Shown: positions 25,960-34,752, counted from the stretch's first letter. The stretch is 64,000 bases of DNA from Leifsonia sp. Root112D2 (GCF_001424905.1 NZ_LMCU01000001.1:1295480-1359479), one strand, 5' to 3'. A program made the numbers and translations. Notes: generated by a model not told the origin, from the letters alone.

Positions 25960-26873
25960 GCCTGCTGGTTGCTGTGCCCGACGCCGCCATGCTCAAACGG
26001 CTGGGCCCGTTGCCCGCGGGTGTCGAATCGACGGTGTGGGCGCTCGGTTCCGATCCCGTCGACGACCGCTTCGACCTTCTCGTGCTGCCGTACATGATTC
26101 CCGCACGCGCCCTCGCCGGTCTTGCCGGGCAGGCCGCCACCGTCGTGCAGGGCCAGATGCTCGGATTCGACGGCGTCGCAGACAACCTTCCTCCCGGCCA
26201 CATCTACTGCAATGCCGTCGAGGTGCACGAGGCAGCAACGGCAGAGCTCGTGCTCGCCCTCATCCTTGCCGCGCAACGCGGCATTCCCGACTTCGTGCAC
26301 GCAGCGGATGGCGGGGCCTGGGCTCATGCGCGCTACCCCGGCCTGGCGATGCAGCGGGTGCTGCTGCTCGGCGTGGGCGGCGTCGGCCGCCAGACGGCGC
26401 AGCGGCTGGAGCCCTTCGACGTGGACCTCGTGCGCGTCGCGCGAACCGCGCGCCGGGACGAGTTCGGTGAGGTGCACGGCTGGAGCGAGCTCGAGGCCCT
26501 CCTGCCCACGGCGGACATCGTGGTGCTCGCGGTGCCGCTGAACGATTCCACCCGGGGACTTGTCGACGACGCGTTTCTCGGCGCCATGAAGCATGACGCG
26601 CTCCTGGTCAACGTTGCGCGAGGCCCGGTGGTCGATACGGATGCGCTCACGCGAGCGGTGGCGAGTCGGCGGGTGCGGGCGGCGGTCGACGTGACCGATC
26701 CCGAACCGCTGCCCGCGGGGCATCCGCTCTGGAAACTGCCGGGGGCGCTCATCAGCCCGCACGTCGGCGGCGATGTGGCGTCAATGAGCCGCCGAATGGA
26801 TCGACTGGTGCGCGAGCAGATCGCGCTGTTGCTCGCGGGCGAGCAGCCCAGGAACGTCGTCGTGCGCAGCTGA
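25956..26873 (+). CDS. D-2-hydroxyacid dehydrogenase family protein
   Basis: NAD(P)-dependent 2-hydroxyacid dehydrogenase, 305 residues. VLLLGVGGVGRQTAQRLEPF is the Rossmann motif; NVARGPVVDTDALTRAV contains the catalytic Arg, DVTDPEPLPAGHPLW the Glu region, and ISPHVGGD the catalytic His. Translationally coupled to the GntR gene. It may reduce a keto product of the FAH-SDR pathway. Its 3' end overlaps the converging WYL gene by 93 bp. Confidence 0.87.
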   Translation: MSLLVAVPDAAMLKRLGPLPAGVESTVWALGSDPVDDRFDLLVLPYMIPARALAGLAGQAATVVQGQMLGFDGVADNLPPGHIYCNAVEVHEAATAELVLALILAAQRGIPDFVHAADGGAWAHARYPGLAMQRVLLLGVGGVGRQTAQRLEPFDVDLVRVARTARRDEFGEVHGWSELEALLPTADIVVLAVPLNDSTRGLVDDAFLGAMKHDALLVNVARGPVVDTDALTRAVASRRVRAAVDVTDPEPLPAGHPLWKLPGALISPHVGGDVASMSRRMDRLVREQIALLLAGEQPRNVVVRS

Positions 26874-27875
26874 CGCTCGCGCATAGCGTTCGCTGAGTAC
26901 CGCGAGATGCCTCACGAGTTCGCGCGGCTCGGTGACGCGGAAGTCGAGCCCGAGCATGCCGATATAGACGGCGATGATCTCGAAGCTGTCGGCACCGGTC
27001 ACCAGCACGCAGCTGTTCTCATTGATGGATTCCACCACGCCGACCGTGGCATTGATGCGACGCAGCACCTCCTCAGCCGGCGCGAAGACGGTGATGCGGG
27101 CGTGCACCTTCCACCCCGTGGAGGCGACGTCGCGAAGCACGAAGCTCGTATAGTCGCCGCCGGGCAGTGGCACGGCATCGAAGCCGCGATGCGTGCGCAT
27201 ACGCGGCTTTGTCCAATCGACGCGGAAGGTCGACCAGGCGCCCGAGTTGACATCCCTGCCGACCAGATACCAGCGCCGCAGCCAGTTCACGAGCCGGTAC
27301 GGCTCGATGAGGTGCTCCCTGCCCTCGATCAGCTCGGATGCGATGGGTACGGATTCCCACGGTGTCGGCGTGCTTTCCGTGGCCCGGTACTCGAAGCGAA
27401 ACCACTCGCGGTCCCGGATCGCCGTTGCTATCTGGGCGAGTGTCGCGGCATCCACTTCGGGATCGTCGACGTTGCTGCCGTTATTCTCCGGTGCTTCTGA
27501 TGTCGCATCGTGGATTGCCGCCACCTGTCGACGCAGGCGGTGCGGCAGTACCTGTTCCAGCTTGGCCAGTGCCCGCGCGCTGCTTTCCCGGATGCCGCTG
27601 ACACCGGTTCCGGTACGCAACCCGATCGCCACGGCCACCGCTTCTTCATCGTCGAGGAGCAACGGCGGAAGCGTGGCTCCAGCGCCGAGCGTGTAGTAGC
27701 CGGCCGAGCCACGCGTGGCGTCGACGGGGTACCCGAGCGTGCGCAGCCGATCGATGTCGTTGCGAATCGTGCGCGGGCTCACGCCGAGCCGATCGGCCAG
27801 TTGGGAACCGGGCCAGGCCGGTCGGGATTGCAGAAGCGAGAGCAGGGCGAGCAGGCGCGCGGACGTATCGAGCAT
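26781..27875 (-). CDS. WYL-domain transcriptional regulator (YafY/DeoR-type HTH)
   Basis: A 364-residue regulator: N-terminal HTH (LLALLSLLQSRPAWPGSQLA, SPRTIRNDIDRLRTLGYPVD), then a WYL ligand-binding domain (LIEPYRLVNWLRRWYLVGRD) and a WCX C-terminal extension (KVHARITVFAPAEEVLRRIN). Family members usually end near VLSERYARA; here about 30 further residues run into the opposite-strand dehydrogenase gene. ATG 27875 chosen; ATG 27896 is possible. Divergent from an epoxide hydrolase across a palindromic operator, the usual one-regulator, one-enzyme arrangement. Confidence 0.9.
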   Translation of the reverse strand: MLDTSARLLALLSLLQSRPAWPGSQLADRLGVSPRTIRNDIDRLRTLGYPVDATRGSAGYYTLGAGATLPPLLLDDEEAVAVAIGLRTGTGVSGIRESSARALAKLEQVLPHRLRRQVAAIHDATSEAPENNGSNVDDPEVDAATLAQIATAIRDREWFRFEYRATESTPTPWESVPIASELIEGREHLIEPYRLVNWLRRWYLVGRDVNSGAWSTFRVDWTKPRMRTHRGFDAVPLPGGDYTSFVLRDVASTGWKVHARITVFAPAEEVLRRINATVGVVESINENSCVLVTGADSFEIIAVYIGMLGLDFRVTEPRELVRHLAVLSERYARASAAHDDVPGLLAREQQRDLLAHQSIHSAAH

Positions 27876-27896
27876 GATGAAAAGATTCTCGCACAT

Positions 27897-27915
27897 TAGG
27901 AATCAAACGTTCCTA
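27897..27915. promoter_or_regulatory. Palindromic operator between WYL regulator and epoxide hydrolase
   Basis: TAGGAA-TCAAACG-TTCCTA, a perfect 6+7+6 inverted repeat in the 61-bp gap between the two divergent genes. It would cover the promoter of both, making it the natural site for the WYL protein. Inferred. Confidence 0.55.
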
Positions 27916-27936
27916 TATCGCTTCTATCGTGAAGTC

Positions 27937-29091
27937 ATGACAAACACGCAGAGCACCGGCTCGACAGACATCCGCCCCTTCCGTGTCGACATCGCCCAGG
28001 GCGAGCTCGACGATCTCAACGAACGCCTCGCCCGCACCCGCCTTCCCCGGGTGACGCCGGAAGAGAACTGGGACTACGGCACCCCGAACGGCTACCTCGC
28101 CGAAACCGTCGAGTACTGGAAGGACGGCTTCGATTGGAGGGCGCAGGAGGCACGCATGAATGCGTTCCCGCACTACCTGACCGAGATCGAAGGTCAGACG
28201 GTGCACTTCATCCACGTTCCGTCGGCCGAGAAGACATCGACGCCATTGCTGCTCGTGCACAGCTACCCCGGCAGCTTCGCCGACTTTCTCGACATGATCG
28301 GCCCGCTGACCGATCCGGTCGCGCACGGCGGCAGGGCCGAGGATGCCTTCTCGGTGGTCGTTCCCTCGATCCCGGGTTTCGGATTCAGCACGCCGCTTGT
28401 CGGTGCGGGCTGGACGATGGCGCGGGCGGCGCACATCCTTGACGCCCTCATGCGCCGACTCGGCTACGAGAGCTATGGCTCGCACGGAAGCGACGCCGGT
28501 GCCATGATCTCGCGGGAACTCGGGCTCATGAACCCCGCCGGGTATCTCGGCATGCACGTGCTGCAGCTGTTCTCATTCCCGTCCGGCGATCCGGCCGAGT
28601 TCGAGAAGCTCGAGCCGAAGGACTATGCGGCGCTCGAGCACATGCGGTGGTTCCAATCGGTGGGCGGCTATAACGCCATCAACGCCTCGCGCCCGCAGAC
28701 GGTCGCGGTGGGGATCGCAGATTCCCCGGTCGGCCAGCTCGCCTGGAGCGAACTCTTCAACTCCTTCGGCAACGGCACCAGTCTGGTCACCCGTGACCAG
28801 ATTCTCGCCCAGGTAACCCTGTACTGGTTCACGAACACGCAGGCAACCGCCGGTCGCTACCACTACGAGGAGGCGCACGCCGGCGCCGAGCCGGCCATCA
28901 ACGCGGCTCCCACGGGAGTCGCGGTCTTCGCCGACGACTTCACGTCGATCCGTAGCCTCGCTGAGCGGGACAACAGCAACATCGTGCACTGGAGCGAATT
29001 CCCCGATGGTGGCCACTTCGCAGCCATCGAGCGACCGGATGCCGTCGCTGGCGACATCCGCGCATTCTTCGCAACCCTTCGCGCAGCCTGA
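27937..29091 (+). CDS. Epoxide hydrolase (EHN-type alpha/beta-hydrolase)
   Basis: A 384-residue enzyme with the N-terminal epoxide-hydrolase lid domain (RPFRVDIAQGELDDLNERLA, then LPRVTPEENWDYG) followed by the hydrolase core. The loop usually read as HGWPGS is LVHSYPGSFADF here; the nucleophile Asp is in SHGSDAGAMIS; the catalytic His is in GGHFAAIERPD. ATG at 27937 directly after the WYL operator. It probably detoxifies or uses a hydrophobic epoxide; the WYL regulator presumably senses it. Start and family are well supported, the substrate is not. Confidence 0.9.
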   Translation: MTNTQSTGSTDIRPFRVDIAQGELDDLNERLARTRLPRVTPEENWDYGTPNGYLAETVEYWKDGFDWRAQEARMNAFPHYLTEIEGQTVHFIHVPSAEKTSTPLLLVHSYPGSFADFLDMIGPLTDPVAHGGRAEDAFSVVVPSIPGFGFSTPLVGAGWTMARAAHILDALMRRLGYESYGSHGSDAGAMISRELGLMNPAGYLGMHVLQLFSFPSGDPAEFEKLEPKDYAALEHMRWFQSVGGYNAINASRPQTVAVGIADSPVGQLAWSELFNSFGNGTSLVTRDQILAQVTLYWFTNTQATAGRYHYEEAHAGAEPAINAAPTGVAVFADDFTSIRSLAERDNSNIVHWSEFPDGGHFAAIERPDAVAGDIRAFFATLRAA

Positions 29092-29110
29092 ACGAGCCCA
29101 GCCGCGACGA

Positions 29111-29174
29111 GAGAGTCCGTTCGCGACGAGGTCGCCCGCCACAAGGGCGACTCTCGCCGCCAACGGACTTTCTC
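29111..29174. terminator. Nested hairpin between converging epoxide hydrolase and DUF3073 genes
   Basis: Outer arms AGTCCGTT and AACGGACT enclose inner arms GTCGCCC and GGGCGAC; flanking GAGAG/TTCTC extend the stem imperfectly. Placed 20-35 bp from both stops, it fits a bidirectional terminator. Confidence 0.6.
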
Positions 29175-29209
29175 AGCGAAAAGAGACGAGGAGTAGCAGA
29201 CCGAAGGGT

Positions 29210-29425
29210 TCAGGCGCGCTTGGGCTCGTCGTGCGACTCGAGTTCTTCTGCGTAGTCGTCGCTCGGAGAATCAGGCTCGTAATCGGCCCACTGGGCATAC
29301 TGATCGTCGACGTGATCGTGCCCGGTGAGCTCGCGTTCGAGCGCGCCGTAGTTCACGTCTGGGCTGAAAGACTTCAACTCGCGTGCGATCTTCGTGTGCT
29401 TTGCTTTTTGACGGCCGCGCCCCAT
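29210..29425 (-). CDS. DUF3073 protein
   Basis: A 71-residue acidic protein with the invariant family start MGRGRQKAKHTKIARELKSF and a central SPDVNYGALERELTG. Widespread in actinobacteria, function unknown. As I recall, in Streptomyces it sits immediately after purM; here it is about 10 kb away, beyond several accessory modules. ATG at 29425; its promoter presumably lies in the AT-richer stretch near 29500-29525. Confidence 0.9.
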   Translation of the reverse strand: MGRGRQKAKHTKIARELKSFSPDVNYGALERELTGHDHVDDQYAQWADYEPDSPSDDYAEELESHDEPKRA

Positions 29426-29573
29426 GCGTGACCCCCTTACGATGCCAGGCCGGGTAGGCGATGAGCGACCCGGGATTCCGAACAGGGAACTACAGAAATC
29501 TAACCGCTAGTTTAGCATGTGGGACCCGAGTAACCTTGGTGCGCCCGTGCACCCGAACATGATGGGATGAGGC

Positions 29574-30647
29574 GTGAGCCCGAGCGAGATGAACACCCAG
29601 GTGGTCATTGTGGGCGCGGGCCAGGCGGGCCTCGCTGTCGCGTACTACCTGCGGCGATTCGAACTCACCCCTGGCGTCGATTTCATCGTCTACGACCGGG
29701 GTCCCGACGCCGGGGGCGCGTGGCAATTCCGCTGGGAGGCGCTGAAGCTCGGCAGTGCGCACCGGGTGAATGATCTGCCGGGCATGAGCGAACTCGGCCT
29801 CAGCTTCGAGACCGCGGATCGCTCGCTGCCGGCACGCGAGGTGGTGGCCGACTACTACAGGCGCTACGAGGATCATTTCGGGCTGCAGGTGCGCAGGCCC
29901 ATCGAGGTGAGCCACGTGTTCAACCGTGGCGCCGACCTCGTGGTGGCCCACAGTTCGGGCGAGACGACCACGCGCGCGCTCGTGAACGCCACCGGCACCT
30001 GGGGCGCGCCGTTCGTTCCCTATTACCCGGGCATCGACACATTCCGCGGTCGGCATGTACACACCAGCGGCTACGTCTCGGCGCTGCAATTTCGGGGGCA
30101 GCGGGTCGTGGTCGTCGGTGGTGGAACATCCGCCATCGGGTTTCTGCTCGAGCTGGAAGGCGTGGCGTCCGAGCTCGTCTGGGCAACGCGCCGGCCCGTG
30201 GACTTTCGCCACGAGAGCGAGCTGAGCATCGAGGGTGGCGTGGCCGCCGTGGCGATGCAGGATGCTGCGGCGCGCGCCGGTCGCGCCCTGCCCAGCATCG
30301 TGAGCGGCACCGGTGTTCCGCTCACCAGACGTAACGCGGCGGGCGTGGAGCGCGGGGTGCTTGTGGAGCGGCCCATGTTCACGTCGATCGAGGAGGGTGG
30401 CGTGCGTTGGCCCGATGGGTCCTTCTTCGAGGCGGATGCCATCGTCTGGGCCACCGGATTCCGCCCGGAACTGCGACATCTGGCACCGCTGAAGCTGCGC
30501 GAGAAGGCGGGCGGACTCACGGTGGAGTCGGGGGCGGCGTGGCAGGATCCCCGAATCTTCCTGGCCGGCTACGGCCCCCAGGCGTCCACGATCGGCGCGA
30601 ACCGCGCCGGCCGCATGGTGGCGCGCCAAATCATGGCGCAACTCTAA
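29574..30647 (+). CDS. FAD-dependent monooxygenase-like oxidoreductase
   Basis: A 357-residue flavoprotein of the flavin-monooxygenase/thioredoxin-reductase-like group. VVIVGAGQAGLAVAYYLRRF binds FAD; VVVVGGGTSAIGFLLEL is a second nucleotide motif for NADPH; DAIVWATGFRPELRHL is the FMO-type ATG motif. GTG 29574 preceded by GGGATGAGG is chosen; ATG 29589 is the alternative. Single gene with its own promoter; substrate not identifiable. Confidence 0.88.
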   Translation: MSPSEMNTQVVIVGAGQAGLAVAYYLRRFELTPGVDFIVYDRGPDAGGAWQFRWEALKLGSAHRVNDLPGMSELGLSFETADRSLPAREVVADYYRRYEDHFGLQVRRPIEVSHVFNRGADLVVAHSSGETTTRALVNATGTWGAPFVPYYPGIDTFRGRHVHTSGYVSALQFRGQRVVVVGGGTSAIGFLLELEGVASELVWATRRPVDFRHESELSIEGGVAAVAMQDAAARAGRALPSIVSGTGVPLTRRNAAGVERGVLVERPMFTSIEEGGVRWPDGSFFEADAIVWATGFRPELRHLAPLKLREKAGGLTVESGAAWQDPRIFLAGYGPQASTIGANRAGRMVARQIMAQL

Positions 30648-30671
30648 CCCGCTGCGCGGCCGTCGGGAGCG

Positions 30672-32759
30672 TCAGCGTTTGGTGCGGTGAGTGCTGCGCG
30701 TCGAGGTCTTCGCGGCAGGCTTCGCCGTCTTCGCGGCGGCTTGGGAGGCCGTCGACGCCGGCGCGAGGGGCCTGCGCATCACGGGCGGAATCGGCTCGCC
30801 GCGTCGATCCTGACCGGGCAGCGGGCGCGAGCGGCGCCCGTAGATGAGCGAGGACGAATCGAGCAGCCACGGCACCAGCGCGATGGTCACCCCGTGGCAG
30901 AGCATGAGCTGGCGGGCGATGCGCCGCGAGCGGTGGTTGTGCAGCAGCCCCTCCCACCAGTGGCCCACGATGTACTGCGGCAGATACACGGTCACGACCT
31001 CGGAGCCGTGCTCCTCGCGGCGCTGCTTGATGTACTTGATGAGCGGCACACCGAAATCACGATACGGCGACTCGATGATCGTGAGCGGCACATGGATGTT
31101 CTGCTCGGCCCACTGCCCCTGCAGCTTCTGGGTCGACTCCTCGTCGATGGCGATGTTCACAGCCTCGATGCTGTCGTGCCGAGCCGCGATGGCGTAGTCG
31201 AGGGCCTTCAGCGCGGGCTTCTGCATCTTGCCGATCAGCACAATCGCGTGGTCGCCCTTGCTGCCGAAGGTGGTGGTCGCGTCGACCTCGACCTCTCTCT
31301 CCACGTCGCGGTAGTAGCGGTTCACGCCCATCATCAAGAGGAACAGGATCGGCATGAAGATGAACACCAGATACGCGCCGTGCGTGAACTTGGTGATGGT
31401 CACCACCACGAGCACGCTGAAGGTGAGAAGCGCCCCGAAGGCGTTGATGCAGAGGCTGCGGATGATGCCCACCCGGTCGGGCGCACCGCTCTTCAGCAGT
31501 CGAATCCAGTGCTTCACCATGCCGGACTGGCCCAGCGTGAACGACACGAACACCCCGATGATGTACAGCTGGATGAGCTGCGTGAGGTTGGCCCGGTAGA
31601 TCAACAGCAGCACGCAGGCGCCGAGCGCCAGCAGGATCATGCCGTTGGAGAAGACGAGTCGGTCGCCGCGGGTGTTCAGCGACTTGGGTGCGTACGAGTC
31701 GCGGGCCAGCACCGAACCCAGCAGCGGGAATCCGTTGAATGCCGTATTCGCGGCAAGCAGCAGCACGAGCGCCGTTGCCGCCTGCACGATGAAGAACAGG
31801 ATGCTGTTGTTGCCGAAGACCGCGGATGCCACCTGGGCTATCACGCTGCGCTGCGGCGAGGTGGCGCACTGCGCCCACCCTTGAAGATCACACGGATTCT
31901 CGGCGTAATGCACGTGGGTGATCAGCGCGATGGCGGTGAGGCCCACGAACAGGCCGACGGCGATGGATGCCATCAGCAGCAGCGTCGTGCGCGCGTTTCT
32001 GATCTTGGGGGTGCGGAACGCGGGAACCCCGTTGGCTACCGCTTCGACGCCGGTCAGGGCGGAACATCCGCTTGCGAAGGAGCGCAGCAGCAGCAGGATC
32101 ACCGCGGCCTGCGTGATGTTCTGCGCGTGCACGCTGTATCCGGCGGATTCGGCGATCGGTGCGCTGCCGAACAGTGTCTGCACCAGACCAGTGACCACCA
32201 TGAGCACGATGCTTGCGATGAACACGTAGGTGGGAATCGCGAACGCCTTGCTCGACTCGCGTACTCCGCGCAGGTTTACTGCCGCGATGAGCACCACAAA
32301 GGCGACGGCGAGTTCGACACGCCATCCGCTCAGCCAGGGCAGGGCCGAGATGATGTTGTCGACACCACTGGCCACCGACACCGCAACCGTGAGCACATAG
32401 TCGACGAGCAGAGCGGATGCGACGATCAGACCTGCCTTCTCGCCCAGGTTCTTGTGGGCCACTTCGTAGTCGCCGCCGCCGGAGGGGTACGCCTTGATGA
32501 GCTGGCGGTAGGAAGCGGCGACGGTGATGAGCAGCACCACGACGCAGGCCGCGACCCATGGGGCGAAGCTCAGAAAAGCAAGCCCGCCGATCGTGAGGAT
32601 CATGAGCATTTCCTGCGGACCATATGCCACGGAGGAGAGCGCGTCGCTGGCGAAAATGGGTAGCGCAAGGCGCTTGGAGAGCAGCTGCCCCTCGAGCTTC
32701 TCGCTCGGTAGCGGCTCGCCAATCAGCCAGCGCTTCGGGGATCGCCCCTCGTTTGTCAC
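30672..32759 (-). CDS. KimA-like APC-family potassium transporter
   Basis: A 695-residue APC-superfamily permease. It follows Bacillus KimA closely through KRWLIGEPLPSEKLEG, ALPIFASDALSSVAYGPQEM, SYRQLIKAYPSGGGDYEVAH, SGCSALTGVEAVANGVPAF and ARDSYAPKSLNTRGDRLVFS, then about 12 membrane helices and a ~200-residue cytosolic universal-stress-like domain ending in a basic Ala/Thr tail. High-affinity potassium uptake is therefore likely. The GTG at 32759 is chosen because a strong promoter places transcription start only a few bases before it; a TTG further upstream is part of the -35 box. Confidence 0.85.
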   Translation of the reverse strand: MTNEGRSPKRWLIGEPLPSEKLEGQLLSKRLALPIFASDALSSVAYGPQEMLMILTIGGLAFLSFAPWVAACVVVLLITVAASYRQLIKAYPSGGGDYEVAHKNLGEKAGLIVASALLVDYVLTVAVSVASGVDNIISALPWLSGWRVELAVAFVVLIAAVNLRGVRESSKAFAIPTYVFIASIVLMVVTGLVQTLFGSAPIAESAGYSVHAQNITQAAVILLLLRSFASGCSALTGVEAVANGVPAFRTPKIRNARTTLLLMASIAVGLFVGLTAIALITHVHYAENPCDLQGWAQCATSPQRSVIAQVASAVFGNNSILFFIVQAATALVLLLAANTAFNGFPLLGSVLARDSYAPKSLNTRGDRLVFSNGMILLALGACVLLLIYRANLTQLIQLYIIGVFVSFTLGQSGMVKHWIRLLKSGAPDRVGIIRSLCINAFGALLTFSVLVVVTITKFTHGAYLVFIFMPILFLLMMGVNRYYRDVEREVEVDATTTFGSKGDHAIVLIGKMQKPALKALDYAIAARHDSIEAVNIAIDEESTQKLQGQWAEQNIHVPLTIIESPYRDFGVPLIKYIKQRREEHGSEVVTVYLPQYIVGHWWEGLLHNHRSRRIARQLMLCHGVTIALVPWLLDSSSLIYGRRSRPLPGQDRRGEPIPPVMRRPLAPASTASQAAAKTAKPAAKTSTRSTHRTKR

Positions 32760-32767
32760 GAGGGATG

Positions 32768-32795
32768 ACACTACACCTCGCGGGGCCGCTGTCAA
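32768..32795 (-). promoter_or_regulatory. Consensus promoter giving a leaderless kimA-like message
   Basis: On the minus strand TTGACA (32790-32795) and TAGTGT (32768-32773) are 16 bases apart. Transcription should start about 7 bases below the -10 box, 0-3 bases from the GTG at 32759, so no ribosome-binding site would be present in the message. Confidence 0.65.
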
Positions 32796-32914
32796 ATCGG
32801 ATCGGGAATACTGTTGTCAGTCGGCGCGTTGGGAGTGGGCCGCCACCTCTTGATAGCGAGATCGATGTGCTGTTTTCCGGAGCCTTTTGCGACCGGCACG
32901 CCTACACTTGAGGC

Positions 32915-33178
32915 ATGGCACACACACGCCATACCGGCACACGGCACTCCCCAGCGGGCTTCGCCGAATGGCTGGACGACCGGCTTCTTCCGATACTCGG
33001 ACCGCCGCCGCTCGGACCATACGACGTCGAGACGCCGCCCACGCCCGATCACCTTCTCTGCCCCCTCTGCGGCACGCCGATGGCGGGGCACACGATGGAA
33101 CGGGATGGCGCGCACGCCTTCATCCACTGCCCGGGTGCGCACGACACCGGTGTGGCAGAAACGGGCCGCGCGGCCTGA
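32915..33178 (+). CDS. Small zinc-ribbon-like hypothetical protein
   Basis: An 87-residue protein not assigned to a named family. It has CPLCGTPMAGH and HAFIHCPGAH, giving three cysteines and several histidines spaced like a small zinc ribbon, after a Pro-rich middle (ILGPPPLGPYDVETPP). TACACT lies six bases before the ATG, suggesting a leaderless message; GAGG is also present. Divergent from the potassium transporter. Coding character and the metal motif support a real gene. Confidence 0.65.
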   Translation: MAHTRHTGTRHSPAGFAEWLDDRLLPILGPPPLGPYDVETPPTPDHLLCPLCGTPMAGHTMERDGAHAFIHCPGAHDTGVAETGRAA

Positions 33179-33235
33179 ATCGCGCGCAGCAGCCGCGCCC
33201 ACGCCGAAATCCGTGGGTGCGCGAGTTTGGCCGTG

Positions 33236-33865
33236 CTATCGGCCGAGCGCGGACAGGACGTTCTTTCGCAACTGCGTGAGTTCGTCGCGCAGCTGGGCGA
33301 CCACGGCATCCGTCAGCGTGCCGCGTGCGGCGGCGGTGCGCAGATCGGTGCGCAGATGCTGGCGGAACTCGGTGAGCACCACATCGGAGTCGCGCAGGGC
33401 GGCCCGCGAGTCGGCGCGGCGATCCATCGGTTCTGTTGAATCCCTCGGCTGGCGCTCGGGTTCGGGCCCAGCCTCGCGCCTGGCGTCGCGTGCGGCCGAG
33501 GCAAGGTCGGCACGCAGGCTCTTCATGGCCGCGTTGACGCCGGCGCGCACCTCGTCGGCCAGACGGCGCACCGAGTCTGTCACCTCGTTCTCGATGGCGT
33601 CGAGCTCGTCTTCGCGGTCGGCGAGCTCGGCCCGGCCCGCATCGGTGATCTCGTAGACGGACTTGCGGCCGTTCGTGGCCTTGGTGACGAGGCCTTCCTC
33701 CTCGAGCTTGGCCAGTCGCGGGTAGATCGTGCCGGCGCTGGGGCTGTATGTACCGCCGAAGCGGTCGCTGAGCGCCTGGATGAGTTCGTAGCCGTGCCGG
33801 GGGGCCTCGGCCAGCAGGCTCAGCAGGTAAAGGCGCAGGCTGCCATGCGCGAACACCGGCGTCAT
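33236..33865 (-). CDS. PadR-family regulator with extended C terminus
   Basis: A 209-residue PadR protein: APRHGYELIQALSDRFGG and PSAGTIYPRLAKLEEEGLVT form the winged helix. After residue ~90 comes a long charged helical region (DELDAIENEVTDSVRRLADE onward) predicted to be coiled coil. The ATG at 33865 overlaps the DUF4097 stop by four bases, so it is the second gene of a DUF4097-padR operon and probably autoregulates through the twin palindromes at 34753-34797. Confidence 0.9.
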   Translation of the reverse strand: MTPVFAHGSLRLYLLSLLAEAPRHGYELIQALSDRFGGTYSPSAGTIYPRLAKLEEEGLVTKATNGRKSVYEITDAGRAELADREDELDAIENEVTDSVRRLADEVRAGVNAAMKSLRADLASAARDARREAGPEPERQPRDSTEPMDRRADSRAALRDSDVVLTEFRQHLRTDLRTAAARGTLTDAVVAQLRDELTQLRKNVLSALGR

Positions 33866-34716
33866 GCTGTTGCCCCCGCTTCGGACCCTGTGCCTGCCGA
33901 GGCACCCGGCGCTGCCGCAGATCGCAGCATCGAGACGTTGCCCGACACCGAATTCACCCGGATGTCGCTCCACGACCCGTCGAGGCTGCCCAGCGTTCCG
34001 GTGTAGGCCTTGCCGCGCGCGCCGACGATGCGGGTGTTGTCGACCAGCAGCTTGCCGGTGATCGTGTTGAGCACGTAGCGGCATCCGCCCGCATTGGCCA
34101 GGCGCAGCGTGAGATCGCCCGAGACCGAGTTCGCGGTGATCTCGTCGGGCGTGTCGTTCAGGTCGAGGAACACATCGGCGGAGACGCCGTCCACACTGAA
34201 GCGGGTGATGTCGCCGGTGGCCGTGATATCGCCCGAGACCGTGTGCGCGTTGATGCGCCCGGTGTGATTGCGCACAGAGAGCTCGCCGCTCACGCTGTTG
34301 AGTTCGAGGCTTCCGCTGAGTTCGTCCACCACCACCTCGCCCGAGACGGTGCTCAGCCGGGAGTCACCGGCGAGGCCGGAGACGAGGGCGCTCGCCGAAA
34401 CCACGCCGAACTTGAGGGCGACGTCGCGCGGAACCAGCACGCTGACATCCGCCTTCGCGTTGTCGCGCCAGCCACGGAACACCTCGATGAAGTTGTCCCA
34501 GCGCAGCTGCGGGTGGTCGATCTCGAGGGTGTCGCCGTCAATGGAGATCTTGAGGTCTTTACCGCTGACCGAGTGCACCTCGATGCGGGCGCTCTGCTCG
34601 TCGTGGCCGATGATGTCGACCTGGCCGCCGATGAGGCCCACCTTGAGCGCGCGCACCAGCTCGATGTCGAGCACCTTCGTCTCGCCGGGCTGTATCAGCC
34701 ACTTCTCCTGTGCCAT
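33862..34716 (-). CDS. DUF4097-family beta-strand repeat protein
   Basis: A 284-residue protein built of repeating short strands with the recurring element (N/T)SVSG (HSVSGKDL, STVSGEVVV, NSVSGELSV, HTVSGDITA, NSVSGDLTL, NSVSGNVSM), i.e. the DUF4097 right-handed beta-helix. No signal peptide is evident. AAAGGA precedes the ATG at 34716. Co-transcribed with a PadR regulator, an arrangement common in actinobacteria; function unknown, possibly envelope-stress related. Confidence 0.88.
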   Translation of the reverse strand: MAQEKWLIQPGETKVLDIELVRALKVGLIGGQVDIIGHDEQSARIEVHSVSGKDLKISIDGDTLEIDHPQLRWDNFIEVFRGWRDNAKADVSVLVPRDVALKFGVVSASALVSGLAGDSRLSTVSGEVVVDELSGSLELNSVSGELSVRNHTGRINAHTVSGDITATGDITRFSVDGVSADVFLDLNDTPDEITANSVSGDLTLRLANAGGCRYVLNTITGKLLVDNTRIVGARGKAYTGTLGSLDGSWSDIRVNSVSGNVSMLRSAAAPGASAGTGSEAGATA

Positions 34717-34752
34717 CGTTCTGTCCTTTTCTCCGGTACCGTCACGTCTGAT

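Noticed and set aside
32760..32795. TTG start for the KimA-like gene at 32795
   Set aside because: The TTG is part of a TTGACA -35 box and would lie upstream of the transcript start.
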